DNA of 64,000 nt from Flaccisagitta enflata (lineage: Eukaryota > Chaetognatha > Sagittoidea > Aphragmophora): the NCBI GenBank assembly GCA_965153355.1, contig OZ231127.1, positions 62,620,001 through 62,684,000 on the forward strand. Reading direction: 5' to 3'. Below the pieces are notes generated by a model. That model did not search any database. It saw only the letters and a list, made by a program, of their open reading frames with translations, and was not told where the DNA came from. The position numbers and the translations under genes are program-made. Below, piece after piece: positions 38,899-52,439 of the stretch (the first letter of the stretch is position 1; each line of letters opens with the position of its first letter).

Positions 38899-39046
38899 TA
38901 ATAGAGAGTGTGTTTGCGGGTAGATAGGACAATGCTTAGGACTTTATTTGTATGTCCCTAGTGTTATTGTGTATGTCGGTAGGTCTGAATGTCTGTACGT
39001 GCATGTCGCGTCGATATTTAATTCTTCAAATGCTTAACGCGTTTTT

Positions 39047-39308
39047 AGATGCGTCCTCGCATCTCTATAAGAGGCTCTGTCCCTACGTATGTCTGTCTGT
39101 ATGTCTGTAACGCGAAATTTTCTAAAGGCGATATTTAGGGTTTTCTCTTAATTTCTCTTCATGTCCCTTCATGTCTCTTATATCTCTTATATCTCTTATA
39201 TCTCACATGTCTCTCATGTATCTTTTGTCTCTTTTGTCTCCTATATGTCTCTTATTTGTCTCTTACATCTAAAGAGGACGCATCTATTGGACATCTCTTG
39301 GCCTTGTT
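39047..39308 (+). mobile_element. Helentron-like element, ATGCG subfamily
   Basis: AGATGCGTCCTCGCATCT after TTTTT, CTATAAGAGG, weak tract TGTCTGTCTGTATG, body of TATCTCTTA repeats, distal arm GGACGCATCT, end GGCCTTGTT. 262 bp. Copy 2 has the empty site TTTTT|CTCTTC at 60338|60339. Confidence 0.8.
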
Positions 39309-39838
39309 CTCTTCTGTTGGCGAAGTTGATAGTTTTGGAAACAAAATGGCGTCAAGCTTCCGTTAAAAGGATTTATTTGGCAAAGCAAGACAAGTAGAAT
39401 TATTGTTTTTGAAGAGTCTTACGTCATCTAAGCTTAAAATATCAATGTTTTTCGGCGGAAAGACGTATGGCAAAGCTTGGGTCGTACGAGGACTCCACAT
39501 ATAACATAGAAAAAATCGTAGTGATAAGGGTTGGATATGACATTTCTTTTTTACGCCTTCAGAAAAAGGTGTAATTTCCCCGAGGTGTCAATGATAGAGG
39601 GTGTTGGTGGGTAAGTCTCGGTGTAGGAACAGATATGTCACTACTTCACCAGAATGCCATTGAGACTGGCAATTCTGGAACGTTGCCAATAAACTCTCCC
39701 CTCCTGACCATCGCCAACAACAATTATCATTCGTCACAAAAGCTGAATCAGAAAAAGGAGCTAGGTCCAGGATAAGCGAGGAGGAAAAGAGGTTGGGTGG
39801 TCAGGAATGTTTTTCGTTGATGTTAAGTCGTAAAAAAA
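39309..39838. other. no feature seen
   Basis: Unique sequence, also in copy 2 (60339-60878). A 100-codon open frame in copy 2 (60599-60901) is broken by stops here, so not coding. Confidence 0.5.
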
Positions 39839-39944
39839 AACAAGGTCAAGTTGGCCAATGAGTGGATTGTCATCGAATGCGTTACTCAACCGACAGACCA
39901 ACCGACGGACACAGCCAGTTATATAGAGGTGCTTTGGTGCACCT
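39839..39944 (-). mobile_element. Helentron-like element, GTGC subfamily
   Basis: AACAAGGTCAAGTTGGCC; tract ACCGACAGACCAACCGACGG; end AGGTGCTTTGGTGCACCT then AAAAA. Partner at 60879-60994. Confidence 0.65.
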
Positions 39945-40307
39945 AAAAACCGTGTCCTTCATTGAGTAAAAATATCAAAACTTTCAAAAGCCAACGTTTG
40001 TAACAGACATATCCATCCAATCTCAGCCATCCAGTTTCACTCCGCACTCACGGACTTCGTAGGACATACAGAATTTTTTTCAGATTTGACCTGATTTAAA
40101 CGAAGCTCTACTGTTGCTCTTAAACTTAAAGAAATTGAAGATTAGTGGAAAGGTGAGGTCAGTTATTTGTGTCAGTTCTTGGCGGTCCTCCACCACTCGA
40201 ACAAGCGTCATCGAACTATCATAGGATGTTTACTTGTACAACTTGGATCTGTTTGCGAAAATAGATTGATTTTCAATTTTTTGCATTTAATGTAATTATC
40301 GTGTGTC
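39945..40307. other. no feature seen
   Basis: Unique sequence shared with copy 2. Confidence 0.4.
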
Positions 40308-40439
40308 TTCTTCTTCTTCTTCTTCTTCTTCTTCTTCTTCTTCTTCTTCTTCTTCTTCTTCTTCTTCTTCTTCTTCTTCTTCTTCTTCTTCTTCTTCTTC
40401 TTCTTCTTCTTCATCTTCTTCTTCTTCTTCTTCTTCTTC
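40308..40439. repeat. (CTT)n microsatellite
   Basis: About 130 bp; partner at 61352-61607 is about twice as long with TGT and CCT variants. Confidence 0.97.
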
Positions 40440-40542
40440 GTCTGTTTTCTTTCGTCTGTTCTTCTCCTAATATCATCTAATTAGATCAAGGAAAGTCGAT
40501 GTGCGTTACTTCTTTCGAAAGATCTGACAATTTTTCTTTTTT

Positions 40543-40860
<318 letters not shown>

Positions 40861-41070
40861 TTACGTAAGCTGACAATTTGTTTTCAAATCGATTGGGCGT
40901 TTCCTTCCAATCCGCGGGATTTTGTATTGGCAGCGATGTTGTCGCGATTCCATAAAAATCAGTCAAAAGCTGAGAAAGGTGGAACTTGAATGATCGTCGG
41001 ATTTGACAACGTCAGTGACAGTCCTTTCTTACTGTTTTTTCATTTTCAATCAAAGGGTTTGAAATTGGCG

Positions 41071-41469
41071 AAGAAAATCAAAGGGGGGAAAAACAGAAAC
41101 AAGGCCGGATACACGGCCGATACCAGTCGCGGACGGATGGGCAGGAGCGGAAATGCGCGTTTTCGCACTTTCTCAACTCGATGACCTCTACGGCCGGACC
41201 AACCGACGGACCGACGGACGGACAAAGCCTCTTATAGAGTCGCTAGTCCGCGACTAAAAACGAAAATTGGGGGGAAAATATATTTTTTGGCATTACCAAA
41301 TCATAAACACTGATTAGTAAAACACAATTTAACACTACTTAAACCTTAACTACACTGTTTTATTGCCTTATATAGGTCTTAAACGGGACACGACGCACCG
41401 CAGCGAAGAAAATCAAAGGCAGAGGGAGGGGGGGAGAAATCAACAGCGACTCAATTATATACACCCCTG
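41071..41469 (-). mobile_element. hAT-type repeat (relative of 19322-19572)
   Basis: AAAATCAAAGGGGGGAAAAA, then after the nested element AAAATTGGGGGGAAAATATA, CACAATTTAACACTACTTAA and TATATACACCCCTG are the inverse of parts of 19322-19572. The CAGG-type outer end is recognised only on the right. Partner at 62213-62584. Confidence 0.55.
41098..41255 (-). mobile_element. Helentron-like element, TCGCG/GGAC subfamily, nested
   Basis: AACAAGGCCGGATACACGGC, GTCGCGGACGGATGGGCAGG, GACCGACGGACGGACAAAGC, CTCTTATAGAG and end AGTCGCTAGTCCGCGACT before AAAAA. Inserted in the hAT-type repeat. In copy 2 (62240-62372) the terminal palindrome is deleted. Confidence 0.8.
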
Positions 41470-41708
41470 AATCGAGCAGAAACAGCTTAACCTGGAAGGA
41501 TCTTCCGCAATCAATTCCATGTGGTCCAATTAGTTCCCGAATGTTATAACGGCTAAAGGCAGAAATACAAGGTAGTACTTTGAATATTGTCCTAAGGAAC
41601 AGGTTTGAGATGGTAAACAACTAAACATCCCAGATTCAGCGCAAGATACCTGTAGAAAACTGAAAAAAAATCCTTGTGAACGAAAAATGGAGAAACTTAA
41701 TCTTTTTT

Positions 41709-41947
41709 AGATGCGTCCACGCATCTCTATAAGAGGCTTTGTCCGTCCGTCCGTCTGTCCGTCCGTCCGTCCGTCTGTCGGTTGGTCGGTCGGTCCGTGG
41801 TGATCGAGTCGAGAATGATGAAAATGCATAGAATCTTGGAAATATCTCAGATTATTGCATCATTCCATAAGGTTGATGCAATATTACATCATTCTTAACA
41901 AGCTAAGCCGCATGTGGACGCATCGTTGTACCCCCGGGGTACTTGTT
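41709..41947 (+). mobile_element. Helentron-like element, ATGCG subfamily, strong tail hairpin
   Basis: AGATGCGTCCACGCATCT after TTTTTT, CTATAAGAGG, GTCCGTCTGTCGGTTGGTCG tract, distal arm GGACGCAT (41917-41924), then hairpin GTACCC-CCG-GGGTAC (41928-41942) and TTGTT. 239 bp. Empty site in copy 2 at 62825|62826. Confidence 0.8.
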
Positions 41948-42081
41948 CTTTGGGCTGTGATTAAACTTTTCCAAGCCAACTTATTCGCGTGCCAGAGGAG
42001 GGAGGGGGGTCGGGCAAAGCAGGGATGAGCTATGTTTTTTCTCAAATTTTGTTTCACAACTGTTGCTGCGGAGTTGAATTT

Positions 42082-42280
42082 AATCGCGTGCACGCGACTT
42101 TTTAACCATGACGGTCGGTCGGTCAGCTGGCTGGTTGGTCAGTCCCTAATGCTTCTAGCTTGTTTGCCGTTTACGGACGTTTTTGCATCACTCCTCCTGC
42201 CCTAGTGCTTGATTAACCTTTTTGATCACTGCCCCTGCTCACCCGCACGCGACTAAGGTAGCTGTGTATCCGGCCTTGTT
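42082..42280 (+). mobile_element. Helentron-like element, TCGCG subfamily
   Basis: AATCGCGTGCACGCGACT, GGTCGGTCGGTCAGCTGGCT, TTTACGGACGTTTTTGCATC, CCCCTGCTCACCC, GCACGCGACT, GTATCCGGCCTTGTT. Partner at 62960-63158. Confidence 0.8.
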
Positions 42281-42283
42281 GAA

Positions 42284-42400
42284 AAACGAACTTTTACTAT
42301 AACTTGTACTACAATTATAGTATAAGTTCGTTTAGGGTATAGGGTGGCAGTATGAGTTCGGTTAGGGTATAGGGTGGCAGCATATTCTATAAGTTATAGC
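42284..42400. repeat. 17-bp-arm hairpin and tandem AGGGTATAGGGTGGCAG units
   Basis: ACGAACTTTTACTATAA pairs with TTATAGTATAAGTTCGT (one mismatch). It is followed by two units of TTAGGGTATAGGGTGGCAG and the palindrome TATAAGTTATA. Partner at about 63162-63280. Confidence 0.75.
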
Positions 42401-42490
42401 ATATATGCAGCCAATACATGATCTTTAATACATATAAGAAGGGACTCATTAAAAATGCTTTCAACTAACGATTTCGGTTACAAGATTTTT

Positions 42491-42702
42491 AGTCGCGTGC
42501 ACGCGACTCTATGACCTACTCTGTCCATCTGTCGGTCCGTCCGTTGGTCGGTCCTTTGGTCCGTCACGCTTAGCTTTTATCAAGATAGGGAATATCTAGA
42601 TGATATCTCGATAATGCGCCCAATGCAAAACCTCTTTAGTCCTCTTACATTTTGTCTTTTAGTGTTGACGACCGCACGCGACTTGGAGGTGTTGGCCTTG
42701 TT
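42491..42702 (+). mobile_element. Helentron-like element, TCGCG subfamily, degraded tail
   Basis: AGTCGCGTGCACGCGACT after TTTTT, TCGGTCCGTCCGTTGG tract, GCACGCGACT, then GGAGGTGTTGGCCTTGTT with the tail hairpin weakened. Partner at 63387-63598. Confidence 0.75.
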
Positions 42703-43106
42703 GTTACATGTCCGATTGATATTGAAACTGATATTTGCATAAAAACATGAAAAGAAGATTTTCATTCCATAAACAAAAATGATAATCACAAGTTGATTGG
42801 TCTAGCAGATGAAAAAAAAATCCACGTAATCACATTTAAACATGGAAACGTAATTTGTTAAAAGAGAAAGCGAGAAATCGATCTCCTCCTTTTTCTTGTT
42901 CTATTGTAAATCCCGTTGATGATAATAATGTAAAAATCCAATAAGGCAACATAAAGGTTATCTTACCTTCGATATGTGGATCCAGAAGAAGTTCTCTTTA
43001 AACAAAAATCAATCTTTTACGTGCCGAGTGCAACCCACTCTCGATATATGCGTTTGCCTGGTTCATAAGAACAGAAACAAAAAAAAAAAAACCAAACAAA
43101 CAAAAA

Positions 43107-43942
<836 letters not shown>

Positions 43943-44168
43943 TTTACGACATCGGGAAATTGTCTTTGGCACAAGCGAAATTCAAACAGTCACTCCCTCT
44001 TTCCAATTTCCTTTTTTCCTATATTGTCTCTGTTAGTCTGTCAGTCTGTCAGTCTGTCAGTCTGTCTGCCTGTTCATCTGCCCGTCTTTGTGTCTGTCTG
44101 TCCTTTATTCTATCCCTCCATGTATCTGTCAGTTTGTGTAATGTGCAATTATGCATGTCCCAGAAAAT

Positions 44169-44169
<1 letters not shown>

Positions 44170-44258
<89 letters not shown>
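44170..44258. repeat. (CA)n microsatellite
   Basis: CA array followed by CGGTCACC(C)ACCCACACACACA units. The inverse GGGTGGGTGACCGTGTGTG is just left of the array at 43777, making a large inverted arrangement. Confidence 0.95.
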
Positions 44259-44260
<2 letters not shown>

Positions 44261-44916
44261 TCACCGACCCACACACACACGGTCACCCACCCACACACAC
44301 ACGCACACTTTCACACACTTAATTCTCAAGAATCAGATTTGTTCACTGAATGCCATCATCTTAAGAAATCCTTTTCTTTCGGTCAAGAGGGCAAAAGTAA
44401 TAATCATCGGACTGAGTCAACAATTGCTAAGGCAGACTGTCGATAGAGAAAAAAAGAAAGAAAAAAAAATAGTAGAAAATAAAAATCTCCCCGTTCAGTT
44501 CACGCTTTCCTTGGTTTCATTACATTTCCTGTCATGCTGGCTTGTAACCACCTCGGATCATCTTTGTACGATCGTGGTACATGTTTCGTTGATGTTGCCG
44601 AGGATTATGATAACAGGAACTCTGTGACACAACTAGCCGCAATTGTACCCGGGGATATTGCCTTTACGGAGAAGAAGTAGCTATAAGCACACACATTTGT
44701 TTAGTCTCTTATTTCGTCGGTTTAACAATGTGTGATCTTATGAGCTGAGACAACATCGTTGGACACGATTATAATACTCTTAAAAGTGAGATTACATCTC
44801 CACAACATGAACTTTATTTACTTTGAGCTCAGATCTCCGACGTCAACATGAACATACCCGTCTGGTAAGTCACACAGTTGAGAAACGAGAAAAACGTCCT
44901 TCTTGAGCTTTAGGGC

Positions 44917-44920
<4 letters not shown>
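44259..44920. other. no feature seen
   Basis: Unique sequence without a supported gene. Confidence 0.4.
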
Positions 44921-45658
<738 letters not shown>

Positions 45659-46186
45659 CAGTCAGTGGACAAAACAAAATGGGTAGAGAGCTCACTCTGT
45701 TAGCTTTGATCCAACTCACTGTTATTAAACAGCAGGCTGTAAACAACAAATGGTTGTGAAAATTACAGCCGGCTGTCATCTTACAAAGTTGGCAAAAATC
45801 CAACCGAAATAGGATAGAATGTGACTAGCATATTCATAATCCTGATGAAATTCTGAGAAGTTTGACATGTCACGCTTAACATTTTTTATAAGAAATAATC
45901 TTTTAGCATCGCATTATAACTTTATTAAACATTGATAAGATTCTTTTTATTTCCATATAAAAGTATATGTTGTGACATATCAAATTTGTCACAATTTTAC
46001 CAGGATTATGAATTTGCAGATCTCATTCTATTTGATGAAAGTTGGATTTTTGCCGACTTTGTAGCATGACAGCCGGCTGTAATTTTTACAACCATTTGTT
46101 GTTTACAGCCTACTGTTTGATAACAGTAGGTTAGATCAAAGCCAACAGAGTGAGCTCCCTACCTATTTTGTTTTGTCCACTGACTG
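45659..46186. mobile_element. TIR element with TCCT flanks (528 bp)
   Basis: CAGTCAGTGGACAAAACAAA and its inverse TTTGTTTTGTCCACTGACTG form ends that match, with differences, for about 180 bp (TTACAGCCGGCTGTCAT inside each). TCCT flanks both ends (45655-45658, 46187-46190). Non-coding. Superfamily not determined. Confidence 0.7.
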
Positions 46187-47510
<1,324 letters not shown>

Positions 47511-47880
47511 AACAAGGCCAAGTTAAGGCCAATTAGTGCGCCTCGCTTGATTAAGAATTTGGGAATGAACGTTTTTGATGAATGAATGAATGAATGAATG
47601 AATGAATGAATGAATGAATGAATGAATGAATGAATGAATGAACGAATGAATGAATGAATGAATGAATGAATGAATGAATGAATGAATGAATGAATGAATG
47701 AATGAAAAGAATTTGGTAAGGCATGAAAGGTGATAGGAATGAAGAAACACGTCAGAATCAGCCGTTTTGCGCATTTCAAACTTTTGCGTGACCGACCGAC
47801 CGATCGACCGACCGACCGACCGACCAACCGACCAACGGACATGACCTCTTATACTTTTATAGAAGCGCGAGGACGCACTT
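47511..47880 (-). mobile_element. Helentron-like element, AGTGCG subfamily, with inner TGAA array
   Basis: AACAAGGCCAAGTTAAGGCC, distal arm AGTGCGCCTCGCTT, (TGAA)n at 47577-47705, ACCGACCGACCGATCGACCG tract, CCTCTTATA, end AAGCGCGAGGACGCACTT before AAAAA. 370 bp. Confidence 0.7.
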
Positions 47881-47954
47881 AAAAAGGAGAAAAAAGGAAA
47901 CTGAGCAAGAGACGGAGAAGAAGAGCGTCCAACCCCTATATTGTCATACACAAA

Positions 47955-48033
47955 AAAGCGCGTTCTCCCACTTTTCGACTTGTGCTTACAGACAGACGAT
48001 CAAATCCTCTTATAGAGTTTCGTATCCGCAACT
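47955..48033 (-). mobile_element. Helentron-like 5' fragment, TTGCG subfamily
   Basis: AAGCGCGTTCTCCCACTTTT, TCCTCTTATAGAG and TATCCGCAACT. Truncated at its distal end. Confidence 0.55.
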
Positions 48034-48211
48034 AAAATGACGAACAGTCTAGATGTCACGTGGTACTGGTTTAGATTAAAGGCGAACTATGGTACATAGT
48101 CTTTCTTTGTATCCCGGCCCCGCATTATTCTTTCGTGTTTCTCTCTCTTTCTACAGTCTACACTGGCGCAGGCTTTCCTTCTTCCATTTTTCTTCTAGCC
48201 AATTTCTTATT

Positions 48212-48414
48212 TGTCGCGTGCTACGCGACTCTACACCCCGCTTTGTCGGTCCGTCCGTCCGTCGGTCCGTCGGTCCGTCGGTCCGTCACACTTTACTTTT
48301 TTTGGGTTTTTGAGATTTTTGGCTTCACTGCTCCTGCCCAAATGATCTGGTGACCTCAATTACGGCCCCTGCCCACCCACACGCGACTAGGGTAGCCGTG
48401 TATCCGGCCTTGTT
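48212..48414 (+). mobile_element. Helentron-like element, TCGCG subfamily, complete
   Basis: GTCGCGTGCTACGCGACT, CTACACCCCGCTTTGTCGG, TTTTTGGGTTTTTGAGATTT, CCCAAATGATCTGGTGACCT, CACACGCGACT and GTATCCGGCCTTGTT. Confidence 0.8.
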
Positions 48415-48626
48415 TTTCTCCATAAGTCTTCAGGAATATTCTTTTATGTTTTTTTTTTTAAGTTTTACTTTTGGATGTAACTGCGTAACACAAAGCACGT
48501 GACTATTACCCAGTTAACCCTGTTACTTCTTGTTGTTGTCGATTCTGCTTGGGTTTTTCTTGAGCTTGCTGCTGTTAATAAATGGCGATAAAAAAAAATG
48601 ATCATGATGAGACTAAAATGAAAGAA

Positions 48627-48834
48627 AACAAGGCCAAGTAGGCCAACCATGCCTCCTCTTTGAATGAATGGTTTTTGTGGATGAATGTTTTTGTTTTTTT
48701 TACTGGCTAAGGCCCACTTTTCTGAAGAAAAAGACCATGATTTCGATGTTTTCAATGAATGCGTTATCGATCGACCACCCCACTGACCAACCGACCGACA
48801 GACACAGCCTATTACAGAGATGCGGGGACGCATA
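48627..48834 (-). mobile_element. Helentron-like element, ATGCG subfamily
   Basis: AACAAGGCCAAGTAGGCCAA gives the tail hairpin GGCC-TACTT-GGCC. Tract ACCAACCGACCGACAG; end GATGCGGGGACGCATAT before AAAAA. Confidence 0.65.
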
Positions 48835-49215
48835 TAAAAACAGATTACGATGATTACGGGAAAGGGGGCAAATTGAGAGTTTCCTAACTTTTCTTTTTTC
48901 TCTGATTCTTTTCAGAATTTAGTGAAAAGATGAATTTTGTGGAATATTTTTTTCTCCATCATCTGCGACAGATTCTGCGTGAAGCAAACATAAATCTCAC
49001 GAGCGCTCGTTAGTGAACAAAAGAAACAAGCAAGTAATCAACTAGGCAGTAGGCAAGCACGTGACAAATGACAAATATCATCATGGGCGCATTTTTGACG
49101 GACACTTAATTGCAATCATATGCTCAGAAAAGACGTGTGTATGCAGTTGGAGGCGGGGTACTTATCAATTGATTTTGCAAACGCCACTCGGTCATATGAC
49201 CAAAATGTGCACAAT
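48835..49215. other. no feature seen
   Basis: Unique sequence. Confidence 0.4.
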
Positions 49216-50009
49216 CTGAGGCGGATCACCCAATAGGCTTAATAGGCTTAAGCCTAGGGCCCCGCGGCTCAGGGGGGCCCCGCGCCTGCAGTCACCCCCA
49301 ATAAAAAAAAAGAAGAAAAAAAAAAAAAAAAGAAAGGAGAAAGGACAAAAAAAAAAAAGAAAAAGAAAAACAAGACAGAAACAAAGAAAAGAAGTAAAGA
49401 AAAAAAGTCAAGCATAAGGGAAAAGTAGAAAAAAAAGAGAATGAAAAAAAAATGAAAAGAAAAAGATTAAAAAAAAAAAAAAAAAACAGAAAAAAAGATC
49501 ATTGCAAATTGTGATCTGCATGAGCCTATTTGGTGCTCAATGATGGTAAACAATCGCAGAGGTGTTATTCAAAACAGATATATAAAAGATCAACAATTAT
49601 CTTGCACTTTTAAATGAATGAAAACTATATATTGAGCGAGAATAGAAATAGCATGAATGGCATGATTGATTTTTTAAGACAATTTTTAAATTTCTTGATA
49701 AATCTTTTTCTTCAGTTCAATTAAAACTAGATGTTTTATTTTGTTTTATGCTTGATAGTTAATCTGTAAGAAATTTTATATCAACAAACAGAAACATTAA
49801 ATAATGTACTACAATTGTAGAATAAGAAAAATAATAGATAAGACGGCAGGGGTATCTAAAAAAAGAGATAAGGGGCCCGCCTTCCAGTCAAGCCAAGAGC
49901 ACCGTACTTTGATAATCTGCCTCAGACTGAGGGGGGTGGGCGATAGGAGGAAGGGGGGCCCCGCGCCCTAGCCAAGCCTATGGCCCCGCGCACTGTTGAT
50001 CCGCCTCAG
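49216..50009. mobile_element. TIR element with 8-10 bp target duplication, probably hAT (794 bp)
   Basis: CTGAGGCGGATCA and its exact inverse TGATCCGCCTCAG. TGCACAAT on both sides (49208-49215, 50010-50017), extendable to 10 bp if the ends are trimmed. Subterminal GGGGCCCCGCG motifs on both sides; the interior is an A-rich tract. A 9-10 bp duplication would point to Mutator instead. Confidence 0.7.
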
Positions 50010-50071
50010 TGCACAATCAAATGATATTATCACACATTTCTTAGGTAAAATGGGTTGGACTATGTCATTTA

Positions 50072-50180
50072 CAGTCGTGACTCGACCCTTATTTAGATTG
50101 TAATAAATAGAGAAGGAGGAGAAAGAGAAAGCTCCTTTAGGCTTTACATTATCATAGAAAATGTAGGGGTGGTACGACTG
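50072..50180. mobile_element. TA-flanked MITE (109 bp)
   Basis: CAGTCGTGACTCGACCC and its near-inverse GGGGTGGTACGACTG, TA on both sides. The flanks CATTTA and TAAATG reconstitute a palindromic target. Confidence 0.6.
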
Positions 50181-50376
50181 TAAATGATGAAGTCCCATGA
50201 ACTTTTCCTTCTGGATATTAAGTTGATTTGTGACCGTGCATAGCGACATATGTCGAATTGGCATTTCTTAAATTGATTGATATCGCCCCCCCCCCCCAAA
50301 TCAAGGAACCGTTAGGCAAGATATATCAATAGTACAATCAGTGCGCCAGAGGCAGAAATTAAAGTTGACTCGATAA

Positions 50377-50444
50377 TGGAACTAATGGGACTAATGGGAC
50401 TAACGGGACTAATGGGACTAATGGGACTAATTGGACTAATGGGA
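50377..50444. repeat. GGGACTAATG 10-bp array
   Basis: Seven to eight units with few changes. Confidence 0.9.
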
Positions 50445-50624
50445 GTGGCGATTTTTTTGGGTTAGGGTTTGAATTTTGCTAGCCAGCGTGTGTGCGTGTG
50501 ATTACCTAGCAACCATTGTGGAGGAGGGATAAACATGCCTCAGCCCTCAGAAAAGAACATGGAGAGACAAATTGAAATGGTAAGGAGAAAAACATTGAAA
50601 TTCTTGGAAAAAAAGTGCGTTCAT

Positions 50625-50629
<5 letters not shown>

Positions 50630-50671
<42 letters not shown>
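50630..50671. repeat. (CT)n microsatellite
   Basis: A short CT array. Confidence 0.95.
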
Positions 50672-51568
50672 ACATTATTTTCGAGAAGCTCCTTAAAAAC
50701 AAGAATGTGTTCATCTCGCACTGATGAGCGTGTTGTATTATTGCGACAGGCTGAACGCTGCTGCCGGCGTCTTCTTATTTTTCATTTCTAATTGCAATAG
50801 GAATCTATCGCGGTGCACAAAGATCCCTCAAAGCGCAGAAACCCGACTCTGATATTTCAACTCATCTAACTACCCCAGTCCCCACACCGTTCATCCTCTC
50901 TGGGACCTTTTGGAGAGTTGACGGGACCCTCTTCCATGTAATTCAGTTTGGTTCTAAAATCTACATACTATCTAGGAAATGGTAATACGGCTGCCTGAAA
51001 AGAAGCATGATATTTGAATTCGTATTACTCCTAAACGAATAAAGCGACTATAAGCAGAATAGTCTCAATCTCAAAATTTGTTTGTTTACTTTCTCAGCGC
51101 CGATAGCACTGCACTGCATGGGGAGATTTTGTACAGTCGTTACTCTTCAAATTGTATCGGTTTACAACTTTGCTTAACATGGGCTGCACAATAGTTTTCA
51201 CCTATGGGCTATACGGAGGATGTCACCGTCGGGCAACCAATGTTTTGGAGTGGCATGTCTACGTCTCTGTGTGACACGGTGACTGTTTCATGTCCAACCG
51301 CTGGCGTAGTTCAATATATCGTGCTCTGAACATGTCATTTTATTTTCATGTAACTTAACCTCTATAACTGCATATTTTTATGTGAATGAACTAAAAAAAA
51401 AAAGAATATGAGGTCCCTTTACCAGTACCTATGATGCACTCTCTGTAATGTCCGGCACTTTTAGCACATTTACACATTCATATCATCTCAGTCCGATTTT
51501 GGTCACAAATTGAGGAATCGAAAGACCGGCTGCCCGATGAACGAGCCAACGGACGGACGAGTCAACAA
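50672..51568. other. no feature seen
   Basis: Unique sequence. Confidence 0.4.
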
Positions 51569-51700
51569 TGAAATGAAATGAAATGAAATGAAATGAAAAG
51601 AAAAGAAATGAAATGAAATGAAATGAAATGAAATGAAATGAAATGAAATGAAATGAAATGAAATGAAATGAAATGATATGAAATGAAATGAAATGAAAGG
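51569..51700. repeat. GAAAT pentanucleotide array
   Basis: About 26 units of AAATG/GAAAT with one GAAAAG interruption. Confidence 0.95.
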
Positions 51701-51775
51701 AACGGAACGAGGGTCTCTTTAAAGTTACCATGGCAACGATTTCGTGGGTGTAGGAAGAAAAAACTATCCATACAA

Positions 51776-51976
51776 AACAAGGCCGGATACACGGCCATCA
51801 GTTGCGGACGGGTGGGCAGGGGCGGATATGCGCGTTTTCCCACTTTTCGACTCGTGCTGACGGACGGACGGACGGACGGACGGACGGACGGACGGACGGA
51901 CGGACGGACGGACGGACGGACGGACGGACGGACGGACGGACGGACCAACCTCTTATTGAGTTGCGTGTCCGCAACT
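51776..51976 (-). mobile_element. Helentron-like element, TTGCG subfamily, expanded tract
   Basis: AACAAGGCCGGATACACGGC, GTTGCGGACGGGTGGGCAGG, a perfect GGAC array (51858-51944), and end AGTTGCGTGTCCGCAACT before AAAA. Confidence 0.85.
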
Positions 51977-51980
51977 AAAA

Positions 51981-52090
51981 AACAAGGCCGGATACCCTGC
52001 CCAAGTCTTATGCGAGTGGGCGGGGGTAGTGATAATACAAGGCCAGGTACACTGCCCAAGTCGTGTGTGAGTGGGCGGGGGTAGTCATGA
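51981..52090 (-). mobile_element. two tandem Helentron-like end fragments
   Basis: Two about 55-bp units, each with ACAAGGCC, GGATAC or GGTACA, CTGCCCAAGTC and GAGTGGGCGGGGGTAGT. They are head-to-tail directly after the previous element. Confidence 0.7.
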
Positions 52091-52427
52091 AACAAGGCCG
52101 GATGTAAATGGCAAGACAGTCGCGGACAGTTGCAGTTAGGAAGGGGCAGTAGTGTCAAAACCGCTCGCAATTCAATAATGAGACGAACCGACTAGGGTGG
52201 AAGGTGGTGGTTATGGGTGGATATAGTTGAGATAGGCCTAGGAGCTTGATAGGTGGCCAATTAGGGCCAGTGTGAGCGTGGAAGGCGGTGGTTATGTGTG
52301 GATATAGTTAAGATAGGCCTAAGAGCTTGATAGGTGGCCAATTATGGCCAGTGTGCAACGGAGGGAGGGACCAACGGAGGGACGGACCAACCGACACAGC
52401 ACGGTGTAGAGTCGCGTGTCCGCGATT
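52091..52427 (-). mobile_element. Helentron-like element with inner 85-bp tandem duplication
   Basis: AACAAGGCCGGATGTAAATG, AAAACCGCTCGCAATTCAAT, two units of GGTGGTTATGnGTGGATATAG to about 52350, GGACGGACCAACCGACAC, end AGAGTCGCGTGTCCGCGATT before GAAAAA. Confidence 0.75.
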
Positions 52428-52439
52428 GAAAAACTTATC

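Noticed and set aside
42340-42385. TTAGGG-like telomere repeat
   Set aside because: Only two TTAGGG occurrences, inside a longer AGGGTATAGGGTGGCAG unit.
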